Positions 22,445 to 29,566 of a DNA stretch of 36,056 nt are shown here, piece after piece. Each line of letters begins with the position of its first letter. Within the stretch, counting starts at the first letter, position 1. The notes beneath the pieces are model-generated. The model worked only from the letters and a program-made list of their open reading frames with translations, had not been told where the DNA came from and ran no database searches. Position numbers and translations under genes: made by a program. Source of the stretch: Anaerolineae bacterium (lineage in GTDB: Bacteria > Chloroflexota > Anaerolineae > DTLA01); assembly GCA_029907165.1 (NCBI GenBank), contig JARYMK010000009.1, positions 1 to 36,056 of the forward strand, in the 5' to 3' direction.

Positions 22445-24388
22445 CTATTTGGAGGCGGACACGGTCTTCAGGTACTCCATCATGACCGCGTCGCCGCTCT
22501 TGCCGAACCGATCCGGATCCCACGCGACAAGGCCCAACTTCTCGCGCTTCTTGTCAATGTGCGCCAGCGATTTCTCCAGAATCTTGCGCCAGTCGGGCTC
22601 AAACTCCAGTTTGCCGCCCACCTGCGACTCCCAGCCCTCGGTCATGAGGCGCGTAACGACGTCGCTGGCGGAAACCGGCGAGTGGACGCCGAACAGCACG
22701 TAAGCGCCGGACGCCACAAAGTAGGTCCCGATGGCGATGGCCTTCTCGCACATGTACTCAGGGCAGATGCCCACGGCCGGCAGGTCGTCAATATCCTGGC
22801 CCAGGCCACCCTCCGTCGCCATTTGAGTCAGCACGGTCAGGATGCGCGAGTTGTCCACGCACGAGCCGAGGTGGAGCACCGGCGGAACGCCCACGGCCTC
22901 GCACACCTCGCGCAGCCCCTTGCCGGTTGCCGCCCAGATTTCGGGAGACAGCAGGCCGTACTTGGCCGAGCCGGTCGCCGCGCACCCCGTTACCACCACC
23001 AGCACGTCGTTGGCGACGAATTCCTTCACCAGGTTGTAGATGCCCTCATCCTGCGGGACGCGGGCGTTGTTGCACCCCACGACGCCCGCAGCGCCGCGGA
23101 TGCGCCCCTGCACGATGGCGTCGTTGAGCGGTCGGAACGAGCCACGGTACACGCCGCCCTGCATGTAGTTGAGGTACTCGTGCGAGAACCCAGCCACCAG
23201 CCGGTTCTTGATGGGCGGGATGCGAGTCTTGCCGCGGTTCGGGTAGTTGTCAATGGCCGCGCGGACGATGGCCTTCGCCGAATCCAGAGCACGGCTCTCG
23301 TCAAACTCAATGTGCGTCGCGCCTGGAATCTTGGCCTTCGGCGACGTGGTGATGAGTTTGGTGTGGTAGTTCTCGGCCAGCGATGCCAGGGCCTGCATGA
23401 TGCACTGCACGTCCACGATCATGGCCTCCACGGCGCCGGTGATAATCGCCAACTCCTGGTGCAGGAAGTTGCCCGCCGGCGAGATGCCGTGCCGCATGAG
23501 GATTTCATTGCCCGTGCAGCAGATGCCCGCCAGGTTGATGCCCTTCGCCCCTTTGGAATTGGCGTAGGCGATCAATTCGGGGTCCTGGGCCGCCGCGACG
23601 ATCATCTCCGACAGGGTTGGCTCGTGGCCGTGGACGATGATGTTGACCTCGTCCTCTTTCAGGACGCCCAGGTTGATTTCCGTGCTAATGGGGGCCGGCG
23701 TCCCGAACAGGATGTCGCCGATGTCGGTGGCCAGCATGGAGCCGCCCCACCCGTCGGCCAGCGAGGTGCGCAGTGCATGGCGCAGGATGTTCTCCGGGTC
23801 CAGGTCCACGCCCTCGTGGGTGCGGTGCAGCGTCTCCACCACCTCGCGGTCCACGCCGCGCGGCACGATGCCGAGTTTCTTCCAAATCTCCTGTCGCTTC
23901 TTGGTAGCGCGGGTTACGTAGGTAACCTGCCCCGTCTGTCGCCCGAAGTTGGCGAGGGCCTCGGTCGCTACATCCAGCGCGATTTCCTCTTTGGTGCGGC
24001 CGTCGGTGGGGATGCCCATGTACCGCGCGACGGCGTGGAGTTTCGCCACGTCGCGGATGCGATAGCCTTGCCCTTCGCCTTTGGCCACGTGGAGCAGCGT
24101 CATGGCCAGGTCGCGGCCGTGGTCCGAGTGGGCCGAAGCGCCGCCTGCTACCATGCGGGCGAAGTTGCGGGCCGCCACCGTGTGGACGTCGGCCCCGCAA
24201 ACGCCGCGGGTGGTCTTGCCCACCAAGCGGCACGGGCCCATGAAGCAAATCTTGCAGCACGCGCCCGTTTCGCCGATGGGGCAAGGCTTCACCTCTTCGG
24301 CACGGCTGAACGCGGTGGAGATGTTCTCCTCCGCAGCGATCTTCAGCATCTCAACCGCTGCGGGGTCTATGGTCTTGAACTCTGTCAT
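22445..24388 (-). CDS. acsA: Ni-Fe carbon monoxide dehydrogenase (CODH/ACS beta subunit)
   Basis: The enzyme reduces CO2 to CO for acetyl-CoA synthase. The 647-residue protein is a normal bacterial CooS/AcsA. Cysteines for the D- and B-clusters are at 36, 44, 45, 48, 53 and 64 (CPIGETGACCKICFMGPC). C-cluster ligands can be read in VHGHEPTLSEM (His), GICCTGNE, VVGCNNAR, VVTGCAATGS and LGSCVDNSRI. The start has AGGAGGA. The gene lies between an HMA-like gene and acsB. No cooC/acsF nickel-insertion ATPase is found in the window. A stand-alone CooS is conceivable, but the pairing with acsB makes the ACS-linked form the clear choice. Confidence 0.95.
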   Translation of the reverse strand: MTEFKTIDPAAVEMLKIAAEENISTAFSRAEEVKPCPIGETGACCKICFMGPCRLVGKTTRGVCGADVHTVAARNFARMVAGGASAHSDHGRDLAMTLLHVAKGEGQGYRIRDVAKLHAVARYMGIPTDGRTKEEIALDVATEALANFGRQTGQVTYVTRATKKRQEIWKKLGIVPRGVDREVVETLHRTHEGVDLDPENILRHALRTSLADGWGGSMLATDIGDILFGTPAPISTEINLGVLKEDEVNIIVHGHEPTLSEMIVAAAQDPELIAYANSKGAKGINLAGICCTGNEILMRHGISPAGNFLHQELAIITGAVEAMIVDVQCIMQALASLAENYHTKLITTSPKAKIPGATHIEFDESRALDSAKAIVRAAIDNYPNRGKTRIPPIKNRLVAGFSHEYLNYMQGGVYRGSFRPLNDAIVQGRIRGAAGVVGCNNARVPQDEGIYNLVKEFVANDVLVVVTGCAATGSAKYGLLSPEIWAATGKGLREVCEAVGVPPVLHLGSCVDNSRILTVLTQMATEGGLGQDIDDLPAVGICPEYMCEKAIAIGTYFVASGAYVLFGVHSPVSASDVVTRLMTEGWESQVGGKLEFEPDWRKILEKSLAHIDKKREKLGLVAWDPDRFGKSGDAVMMEYLKTVSASK

Positions 24389-24421
24389 GGGGTCTTCCTC
24401 CTGGTTTCCCGCTGTTGCCTG

Positions 24422-24754
24422 TTAGTACTTCCGATGGTCGCCCGACATCTTGAGGTCGGCCAGATTCGTCTCGGTCATGCGGCCGGCCACGGTGTACCAC
24501 ATGGCGTTGTCCTTGGTCTGCTCCGGATAAGTGGGGAGTTCCAATTCCACGCCAACGGGGTACCCGGCGTCGGCCAGGGCCTTCTCAAGGGTGTTGGGGT
24601 TCACGCGGGCTGGATCGTAGGTGATGCGGACGGTCTTCCATGCCGAACTGGCGTAGACATCTTCCACACCGGGGATGCCTAGGAGCGCCTTTCGGACGAT
24701 GGGCACGTGGTGGTCTGCCCACATGCGTGGGACGCTGAACTCAACGTGTTCCAT
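24422..24754 (-). CDS. HMA-like domain protein lacking the CxxC metal motif, beside CODH
   Basis: With the ATG at 24754 (GGGAAGAG upstream) the protein has 110 residues; the ORF-track start at 24856 lies upstream of the promoter. Residues 1-67 follow the ferredoxin-like heavy-metal-associated fold: a first strand (EHVEFSVP), a helix (HVPIVRKALLGIPGVEDV) and then 'KTVRITYDPARVNPNTLEKALADAGYPV'. Where a copper chaperone has GMxCxxC this one reads RMWADHH, so both cysteines are gone and a His-His pair stands at the end of the loop. A 40-residue tail of unknown kind follows. It is the first gene of the transcript carrying acsA and acsB, 33 bp ahead of acsA. A role in nickel handling or maturation for CODH/ACS is inference. 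Confidence 0.75.
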   Translation of the reverse strand: MEHVEFSVPRMWADHHVPIVRKALLGIPGVEDVYASSAWKTVRITYDPARVNPNTLEKALADAGYPVGVELELPTYPEQTKDNAMWYTVAGRMTETNLADLKMSGDHRKY

Positions 24755-24827
24755 GCTCTCTTCCCTCGCTTGATTGTGGATGGTGCAGGTTTTTCGCCGA
24801 CTTGTGCCCGCCAAGGGGTCTGCGCCC

Positions 24828-24856
24828 ATTATAACAATTTCGGCGCGAGCCCACAA
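24828..24856 (-). promoter_or_regulatory. Promoter of the HMA-acsA-acsB transcript
   Basis: The minus strand shows TTGTGG (24851-24856), a 17-bp spacer and a perfect TATAAT (24828-24833), followed by a leader of about 70 nt. It lies after the fhs hairpin, so the CODH genes can be expressed apart from the folate genes. Confidence 0.65.
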
Positions 24857-24872
24857 ATTGATTATGTGGGCT
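24848..24872. promoter_or_regulatory. Inverted repeat over the -35 box (operator candidate)
   Basis: AGCCCACA (24848-24855) and TGTGGGCT (24865-24872) form a perfect 8-bp inverted repeat with a 9-nt AT-rich centre. It covers the -35 hexamer of the acsA promoter, where a bound dimer would repress. It could instead be a second hairpin behind fhs. Confidence 0.45.
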
Positions 24873-24932
24873 TATCTACCAGGAAACTCTGTGTAGCTTC
24901 CTATCAAGCAAAGTTGGCATCATGGCACGCCC

Positions 24933-24959
24933 GCTGGACGGGCTACAAGCCCGCCCAGC
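24933..24959 (-). terminator. Strong hairpin after fhs
   Basis: Twelve-base arms (24933-24944 and 24948-24959) enclose a 3-nt loop, 15 bp after the fhs stop. The single mismatch is a G-U pair in the minus-strand RNA. No long U-run follows. It separates the folate operon from the CODH/ACS transcript. Confidence 0.6.
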
Positions 24960-24974
24960 AGGCAAAGGTTTGGA

Positions 24975-26849
24975 CTAGAACAGGCCCACCACCCGGCCGG
25001 TCTCCAGGTCAAGGTCCACGTCGGTGAAGGCGGGACGGGTCGGCAGGCCGGGCATGGTGCGTATGGTGCCGCACAACGGGTACAAGAACCCGGCCCCAAC
25101 GCTGGCGCGGATGTCCACCACCGGCAGCGTCCAACCGCGCGGCGCCCCCTTGATCGTCGGGTCATGCGTAAACGACAGGTGCGTCTTCGCCATGCAGATC
25201 GGCAGGTGGCTGTAGCCCAGTTTGGTGAACAGGGCAATCTTCTCGTTCGCCTCCTGCGTGTACGTAACCCCGTCGGCGCGGTAGATTTCGCGCGCGATGG
25301 TCTCTATCTTCTCCTTGATGGACATATCGTCCGGGTACAGGAAGTGGAAGTTGGACGGCTTCTCGCACGCCGCGATGACCGCCTCGGCCAGTTCCGCGCC
25401 GCCTTCGCCGCCCTTGGCCCAGACCTCGCTCACGTAAGCCCCTTCCGCGCCAGCCTGAACTGCGGCTTGCTTGATGAGGTTGATCTCGGCATCGGTGTCG
25501 GTTACAAACCGGTTGATGGCGACCACCACCGGTACACCGAACTTGCGGGCGTTCTCAATGTGCTGGATGAGGTTGGGCAAGCCCGCCTCAAGAAGGCGCA
25601 GGTTCTCCTCCTTGTAGGCCTTGCCCAGCGGCTTGCCGGGGACGACGGCCGGACCACCACCGTGCATCTTGAGGGCGCGCACGCTGGCGACCATAACCAC
25701 GCAGTTGGGCACCAGACCCGAGACGCGGCACTTGATATCCATGAACTTCTCCATGCCGCAGTCCGCGCCAAAGCCGCTCTCCGTTACCACGTAGTCGGCC
25801 AGTTTGAGTGCAATACGGTCGGCGATGATGGAATTGTTGCCCTGGGCGATGTTGGCGAAGGGGCCGCAGTGCACAAATGCCGGACTGCCTTGCAGGGTTT
25901 GCAGCAAGTTGGGCATCACGGCATCCTTCAGAAGAACGGTCATGGCGCCGGCCACGTTCAGGTCTTCGGCCGTGATAGGCTCGCCCTTCTTGTTGGTGCC
26001 GATGACAATGCGCCCCATGCGCTCGCGCAGGTCCGCCAGGTCGCTGCACAGGGCCAGCGCCGCCATGATCTCGGACGCCACCGTGATGTCGTAGCCGGTC
26101 GCCCGCGGCGGGCCATCGTTGACGGTGCCGAGGCCGACCACGATGTTCCGCAGCGCCGCATCGCTCACGTCCACCACACGCCGCCACTGAATGGAGTAGG
26201 GATCAATATCCAGACGGAACATGCGCTCGCGGTCCGCATCGCTCAGGTCCGAGGGGCGCTCCGACTGGATGCCCAACTTCGCCAGGCGCTTCCGCATGGA
26301 AGGCGTGTACTGGTCATCGGGGCACAGCGCCTTGGCCAGGAAATTGGTGCTCCAGCGCGACTCTTTCTGGATGCGGTTGTCAATAGCCGCTGCCAGCAGG
26401 TTGTTGGCCGCGCCCACAGCGTGGATGTCGCCCGTTAGGTGCAGGTTGAAGTCCTCCATGGGTACAACCTGGGCGTAGCCGCCGCCCGCCGCGCCGCCCT
26501 TGATGCCGAAGGTGGGGCCCTGCGACGGCTGGCGGATGCACGTGAAGACCTTCTTCCCCAGGTAGGCCAGGCCTTGGCTCACGCCGATGGTGGTTACCGT
26601 CTTGCCCTCGCCCAGTGGCGTGGGAGTGATGGCCGTAACGTCAATGTACTTGCCGTTCGGCCGGTCTTTCAGCCGCTCCAGGACGCTGAGGTGCACCTTG
26701 GCCTTGTACTTCCCGTACAGGTCCACCTCGTCGGGGAGCAGGCCGATTTCCTCCATGATCTCGGTGATGGGCCGGAGTTTCGCTTCCTGCGCGATCTCAA
26801 TGTCGCTGGGTACGGGGTTCCTGCGTTCTACGTTGAGTTGCTTTCCCAT
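24975..26849 (-). CDS. fhs: Formate--tetrahydrofolate ligase (long, eukaryote-like form)
   Basis: Fhs activates formate with ATP to 10-formyl-THF, the entry of the methyl branch. The protein has 624 residues, against about 555-560 in typical bacterial enzymes, and its sequence follows the synthetase domain of eukaryotic C1-THF synthase. Examples are the 'RQPSQGPTFGIKGGAAGGGY' block, GFGADCGMEKFMDIKCR, RALKMHGGGP and the ending GRVVGLF. The P-loop TPLGEGKT is at 77-84. The late 'DIRASVGAGFLYPL' and TMPGLPTRP are also conserved. It is the last gene of the fchA-folD-fhs operon, followed by a hairpin. Confidence 0.95.
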   Translation of the reverse strand: MGKQLNVERRNPVPSDIEIAQEAKLRPITEIMEEIGLLPDEVDLYGKYKAKVHLSVLERLKDRPNGKYIDVTAITPTPLGEGKTVTTIGVSQGLAYLGKKVFTCIRQPSQGPTFGIKGGAAGGGYAQVVPMEDFNLHLTGDIHAVGAANNLLAAAIDNRIQKESRWSTNFLAKALCPDDQYTPSMRKRLAKLGIQSERPSDLSDADRERMFRLDIDPYSIQWRRVVDVSDAALRNIVVGLGTVNDGPPRATGYDITVASEIMAALALCSDLADLRERMGRIVIGTNKKGEPITAEDLNVAGAMTVLLKDAVMPNLLQTLQGSPAFVHCGPFANIAQGNNSIIADRIALKLADYVVTESGFGADCGMEKFMDIKCRVSGLVPNCVVMVASVRALKMHGGGPAVVPGKPLGKAYKEENLRLLEAGLPNLIQHIENARKFGVPVVVAINRFVTDTDAEINLIKQAAVQAGAEGAYVSEVWAKGGEGGAELAEAVIAACEKPSNFHFLYPDDMSIKEKIETIAREIYRADGVTYTQEANEKIALFTKLGYSHLPICMAKTHLSFTHDPTIKGAPRGWTLPVVDIRASVGAGFLYPLCGTIRTMPGLPTRPAFTDVDLDLETGRVVGLF

Positions 26850-26919
26850 AGGTTCCTTCTGCCTCCTTGAGTTTTGGTTAGTTTGCCACCCAAATATCGT
26901 TATTGTCCGTGCAGGAAGT

Positions 26920-27798
26920 CTAGCGCGCGAGCAGACGGGCCGCCTGCAGGACGTTGAGCATCAGCATGATGTTTGTCATCGGGCCGGTGCCGCCGGGCAC
27001 GGGTGTGATGGCGCCCGCCACCTCCACAGCGGACGCGAAGTCCACATCGCCGACCATTTTACCATCCACGAAGTTGACGCCAAAATCAATCACTACGGCG
27101 CCGGGCTTGATCCAGTCGCCCGTGATGAGACCCGCCTTGCCCACCGCGGCGCACAGGATGTCCGCCTGGCGGCAGACGCCCGCAAGGTCCGCCGTGCGCG
27201 AGTGGGCCAGCGTTACGGTGGCGTTCTCGCGCAGCAGCAGGAGCGCCATGGGCTTGCCCACGATGTTGGACCGGCCCACGACCACGGCGTGTTTGCCAGC
27301 CAGTTCCACCTTGTAACGCTTCAGAATCTCCATTCCCCCGGCGGGTGTGGCGGGGACGAAGAAATCCAGCACGCCTGCGGGCCTGCCTGCGGGAGCCACC
27401 TGGGCCAGTCGCCCCGTGTTCACCGGATGCACGCCGTCCACGTCCTTTTGCGGCGCGATGGCCTCCTTGATTACCGCCTCGTCAATGCCTTTGGGCAGCG
27501 GCTCCTGCACCATGATGCCATGCACGTTGGGGTCCGCCGACAGGCTCGCCACCACGCGCACGATTTCTTCCTGCGATGCCGACTCGGGCAGCGCGTGCAG
27601 CGCAAAGCCCATGCCAGCGCCTTCAAACGTCTTGCGGATGGCGTTGGCGTAGGAGACCGAGGCCGGGTCCTCGCCCGCCCGCACGATGGCCACCGAAGGT
27701 GCGTAACCGTGCGCGGCCTTGAACTCGGCTACGGCAGCCACCACTTCTTCCTTCAGGGTCTTGGCCAGTTCTTTTCCATCCAGAATCAGCGCGGACAT
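26920..27798 (-). CDS. folD: Methylene-THF dehydrogenase FolD, probably without cyclohydrolase activity
   Basis: Started at the ATG at 27798 (TAGGAGA upstream) the protein has 292 residues, the normal FolD length; the ORF-track extension is a shadow of fchA. It should interconvert methylene- and methenyl-THF with NAD(P). Numbering falls in register with E. coli FolD: Y50, Q98 and D121 (KDVDGVHPVNTGR) are kept, but position 54, the catalytic lysine needed for the cyclohydrolase step, is isoleucine (SYANAIRK). The 'QLPLP' motif reads QEPLP. The nucleotide site GRSNIVGKP is intact. The upstream neighbour, 11 bp away, is a separate cyclohydrolase-like FchA, which would supply the missing step. 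Confidence 0.92.
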   Translation of the reverse strand: MSALILDGKELAKTLKEEVVAAVAEFKAAHGYAPSVAIVRAGEDPASVSYANAIRKTFEGAGMGFALHALPESASQEEIVRVVASLSADPNVHGIMVQEPLPKGIDEAVIKEAIAPQKDVDGVHPVNTGRLAQVAPAGRPAGVLDFFVPATPAGGMEILKRYKVELAGKHAVVVGRSNIVGKPMALLLLRENATVTLAHSRTADLAGVCRQADILCAAVGKAGLITGDWIKPGAVVIDFGVNFVDGKMVGDVDFASAVEVAGAITPVPGGTGPMTNIMLMLNVLQAARLLAR

Positions 27799-27809
27799 TC
27801 TGTCTTCTC

Positions 27810-28442
27810 CTATAGTTTTGAGACCACGAGGTCGTAGATTTCCTCTTTCAATTGCGCCTTGCCAGACAGGAGACCGTCCAGCGCGGCGCGCTCGCGGGCC
27901 ACGAATTCCGCGTCCTTGATGGCGGCCAGGTTGATGAGCACGTTGAGTGCCGCCGACCGCAGCGCCGCTTCCGCCAGCAGCGCCGCCACACCCGCGTCGG
28001 ACACCGCGCCCACGTTCCCCTTCTCCGCGATGGGCTTGCAGAGATGCAGAACCTGAACGCACGCTTCGGCAATCTGCATGGGGACTTTCGTGGCGTCGCG
28101 GAGGATTTCCTGAATGGCGGCGGTGCGGGCGGCTTTCTGTTCGTCGGTGTCCTTGGGCATCTTGTACGCAGAGGAGAGGCGGTAGTACACGGCGATGTCT
28201 TCGTCAATCAGGGCGGTGAGGCGGGCGCGGAGTGCTTCGGTTTGGGCCAGCAGCGCCTGGATGTCCTCCTGCACGTCGGCGTACTTGGGCTTGCCGACGG
28301 TCAGGTTGCACACCATGCTGGCAAGAGCGGCGCCCAAGGCCCCCACGAGGGCCGCCCCGCTCCCTCCCCCGGGCACGGGCGCTTGGGACGCAAGTTCATC
28401 CAGGAACTGGGCAACGGTCTTCTGGCTGAATGACTCAGGCAT
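27810..28442 (-). CDS. fchA: Methenyl-THF cyclohydrolase / FchA (formiminotransferase-cyclodeaminase family)
   Basis: The start at 28442 has AAGGAGG seven bases upstream and gives 210 residues; the longer ORF-track version is leader sequence. The protein belongs to the FTCD_C family. The hallmark PVPGGGSGAALVGALGAALASMV is present near residue 20, and a helical bundle fills the rest. Members act as formimino-THF cyclodeaminase or, as in methylotrophs, as 5,10-methenyl-THF cyclohydrolase (FchA). Here it heads an operon with folD and fhs and no histidine-degradation gene is near, so the cyclohydrolase role is preferred. This is supported by the altered FolD active site. It is preceded by a long structured leader and its own promoter. 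Confidence 0.88.
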   Translation of the reverse strand: MPESFSQKTVAQFLDELASQAPVPGGGSGAALVGALGAALASMVCNLTVGKPKYADVQEDIQALLAQTEALRARLTALIDEDIAVYYRLSSAYKMPKDTDEQKAARTAAIQEILRDATKVPMQIAEACVQVLHLCKPIAEKGNVGAVSDAGVAALLAEAALRSAALNVLINLAAIKDAEFVARERAALDGLLSGKAQLKEEIYDLVVSKL

Positions 28443-28915
28443 GTCCTTGCCTCCTTCCGGTAGATTCGCGCAACAAAAAACTCGCTGGACGGCGAGCGGG
28501 AAGCACAGCGCGGCCTGGCCGCCACGTACGCGAAGGGATGGATGCACCTACCGACCGGCGTCGGTGAAGCGCCCCCTCGGTCAGGGCTTGACGGTAGCCT
28601 CCATGCTCCATGTATCGCCGTTGATAGTTTCTCAAGTCCGCCGATGGCGGGTTCAAGATCACGGTTTCAAAGACGTCGCGCAGCCGTGTAGGCCGGCGTG
28701 GGTGTCAAGTCTGTGGTCAGGGGGACAGGATTGTCCACCGAGCGCGTCCAGCGGGCCGAAGAGACGGTGAGATAGCCGCCGGTTCGCAGCGCGGCCATAC
28801 ATGCGCGCTGCGGCACAGCGGATAGTGCCGAGTTCCGAGATACGATGCATTGGCCCTGGCAGCCGGGTCATAGTCCTCTGCTCTCGGAGCGATGAGCGTG
28901 GGGTTCGTTCCCACT
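28443..28915 (-). promoter_or_regulatory. Long structured 5' leader of the fchA-folD-fhs operon
   Basis: From the expected transcription start near 28915 to the fchA ATG there are about 470 nt without a convincing gene. In the RNA many perfect hairpins can be read: GCAGCGCG/CGCGCUGC (28786-28811), GGCAC/GUGCC (28812-28829), GGACA/UGUCC (28723-28736), CCGCC/GGCGG (28638-28650), ACCGAC/GUCGGU (28550-28565) and GCGGCC/GGCCGC (28510-28522). It ends with a terminator-like hairpin. A segment at 28745-28753 is exactly complementary to 9 nt of that hairpin, which would suit an antiterminator. I do not recognise a known riboswitch class (not T-box, cobalamin or THF type by eye). Confidence 0.5.
28475..28497 (-). 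terminator. Terminator-like hairpin just before fchA (attenuator candidate)
   Basis: The minus-strand RNA reads CUCGC, loop, GCGAG followed at once by UUUUUU, closed by one more G-U pair. The stem is short but GC-rich. It stands about 33 nt before the fchA start codon, between promoter and gene, so read-through must be regulated or incomplete. Confidence 0.5.
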
Positions 28916-28921
28916 TTCACC

Positions 28922-28950
28922 ATTATACCATGGATCGCCAAAATAGGCAA
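28922..28950 (-). promoter_or_regulatory. Promoter of the fchA-folD-fhs operon
   Basis: On the minus strand TTGCCT (28945-28950), a 17-bp spacer and a perfect TATAAT (28922-28927) are present. No other promoter of this quality is seen nearer to fchA. Confidence 0.65.
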
Positions 28951-29018
28951 CATGCGCACGTTCGTTTATGAAGCCAAGAGGCAACAACACCCCAACGTTA
29001 CCGCTGCTTGTCAGTCTC

Positions 29019-29046
29019 CTGTCAGTCGCAAGTCCCATACTAGAAT
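29019..29046 (+). promoter_or_regulatory. Possible plus-strand promoter for the secreted remnant
   Basis: CTGTCA (29019-29024) and TAGAAT (29041-29046) with a 16-bp spacer stand about 110 bp before the ATG at 29165. Each hexamer has four or five consensus bases. The stretch 28951-29018 shows nothing further. Confidence 0.35.
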
Positions 29047-29164
29047 CGGTACAAACCGCGACCCGGCCTGGAGCGACTCGCGGGTTCCACCTCTGTCTGC
29101 TAACATGGCGCTACAAAATGGCGAACCTGCTCATTGTGCCACAAGGCCGGTCAGGAGGGGGAGA

Positions 29165-29500
29165 ATGCGCGCCCAAACTCGTTTGCTTATTATATCAACA
29201 ATCATCGTTGTCTCGCTTTTCTTTTCTACAGTTACCCTATCCGCACAAGCGCCCCGGATAGAAGAACCATCTGCTGTCTCGTTCACAACATCCACGCCTG
29301 AGTTGGGGGATGCCGCTCTGTGGGCAGGGCTCCTGCAGGCCACGGGCGGCGAGGTGCGCATTTCCTACCACGCCTACACCGGCAAGGTGCGCTTCATCGG
29401 CACCGACCCCACCCGTCCCATCCCCCGCCCCGAAGGTCTCAAGCCCGACGCCCCGCCGGAAGGAGTGGCGCTCTCATTCCTGCGAACGTACGGGGAATAA
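29165..29500 (+). pseudogene. Truncated secreted protein (signal peptide plus short stub)
   Basis: This is the only supported plus-strand gene. The ATG at 29165 follows AGGAGGGGGAGA, a strong ribosome-binding site, and gives 111 residues; the ORF-track start upstream has no such site. A typical signal peptide is visible (RLLIISTIIVVSLFF, with cleavage expected after 'SAQA'). The rest is a short region ending PEGVALSFLRTYGE. This ending resembles the opening of the FTP/propeptide region of thermolysin-like secreted peptidases ('A..FL..YG..FG'), after which the large mature part is absent. It is therefore read as the 5' stub of a much larger gene cut by a stop at 29500. It could also be a genuine small secreted protein. 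It converges on the lipoprotein gene. Confidence 0.55.
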
Positions 29501-29535
29501 CATGGGAACGCGTCCTCTACGGGCTGGCCTCGTGG

Positions 29536-29565
29536 CGCTGCCAAAAGGCCGGCCCCACGGCAGCG
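29536..29565. terminator. Hairpin between convergent genes
   Basis: CGCTGCC (29536-29542) and GGCAGCG (29559-29565) form a 7-bp stem in the 66-bp gap between the plus-strand remnant and the minus-strand lipoprotein gene. It could end transcription from both sides, although no U-run is present. Confidence 0.4.
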
Positions 29566-29566
29566 T

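Noticed and set aside
22445-24388. The CODH gene as a stand-alone CooS for CO oxidation.
   Set aside because: It is followed 39 bp later by acsB and the complete CFeSP set, so the ACS-linked role is much better supported.
28443-28915. Cobalamin, T-box or THF riboswitch in the fchA leader.
   Set aside because: I could not find the B12 box, the T-box sequence or the THF core. The leader is left as unclassified.
28717-28959. An 80-codon minus-strand ORF in the fchA leader as a possible leader peptide.
   Set aside because: Its start lies upstream of or within the promoter, it has no ribosome-binding site and no run of regulatory codons.
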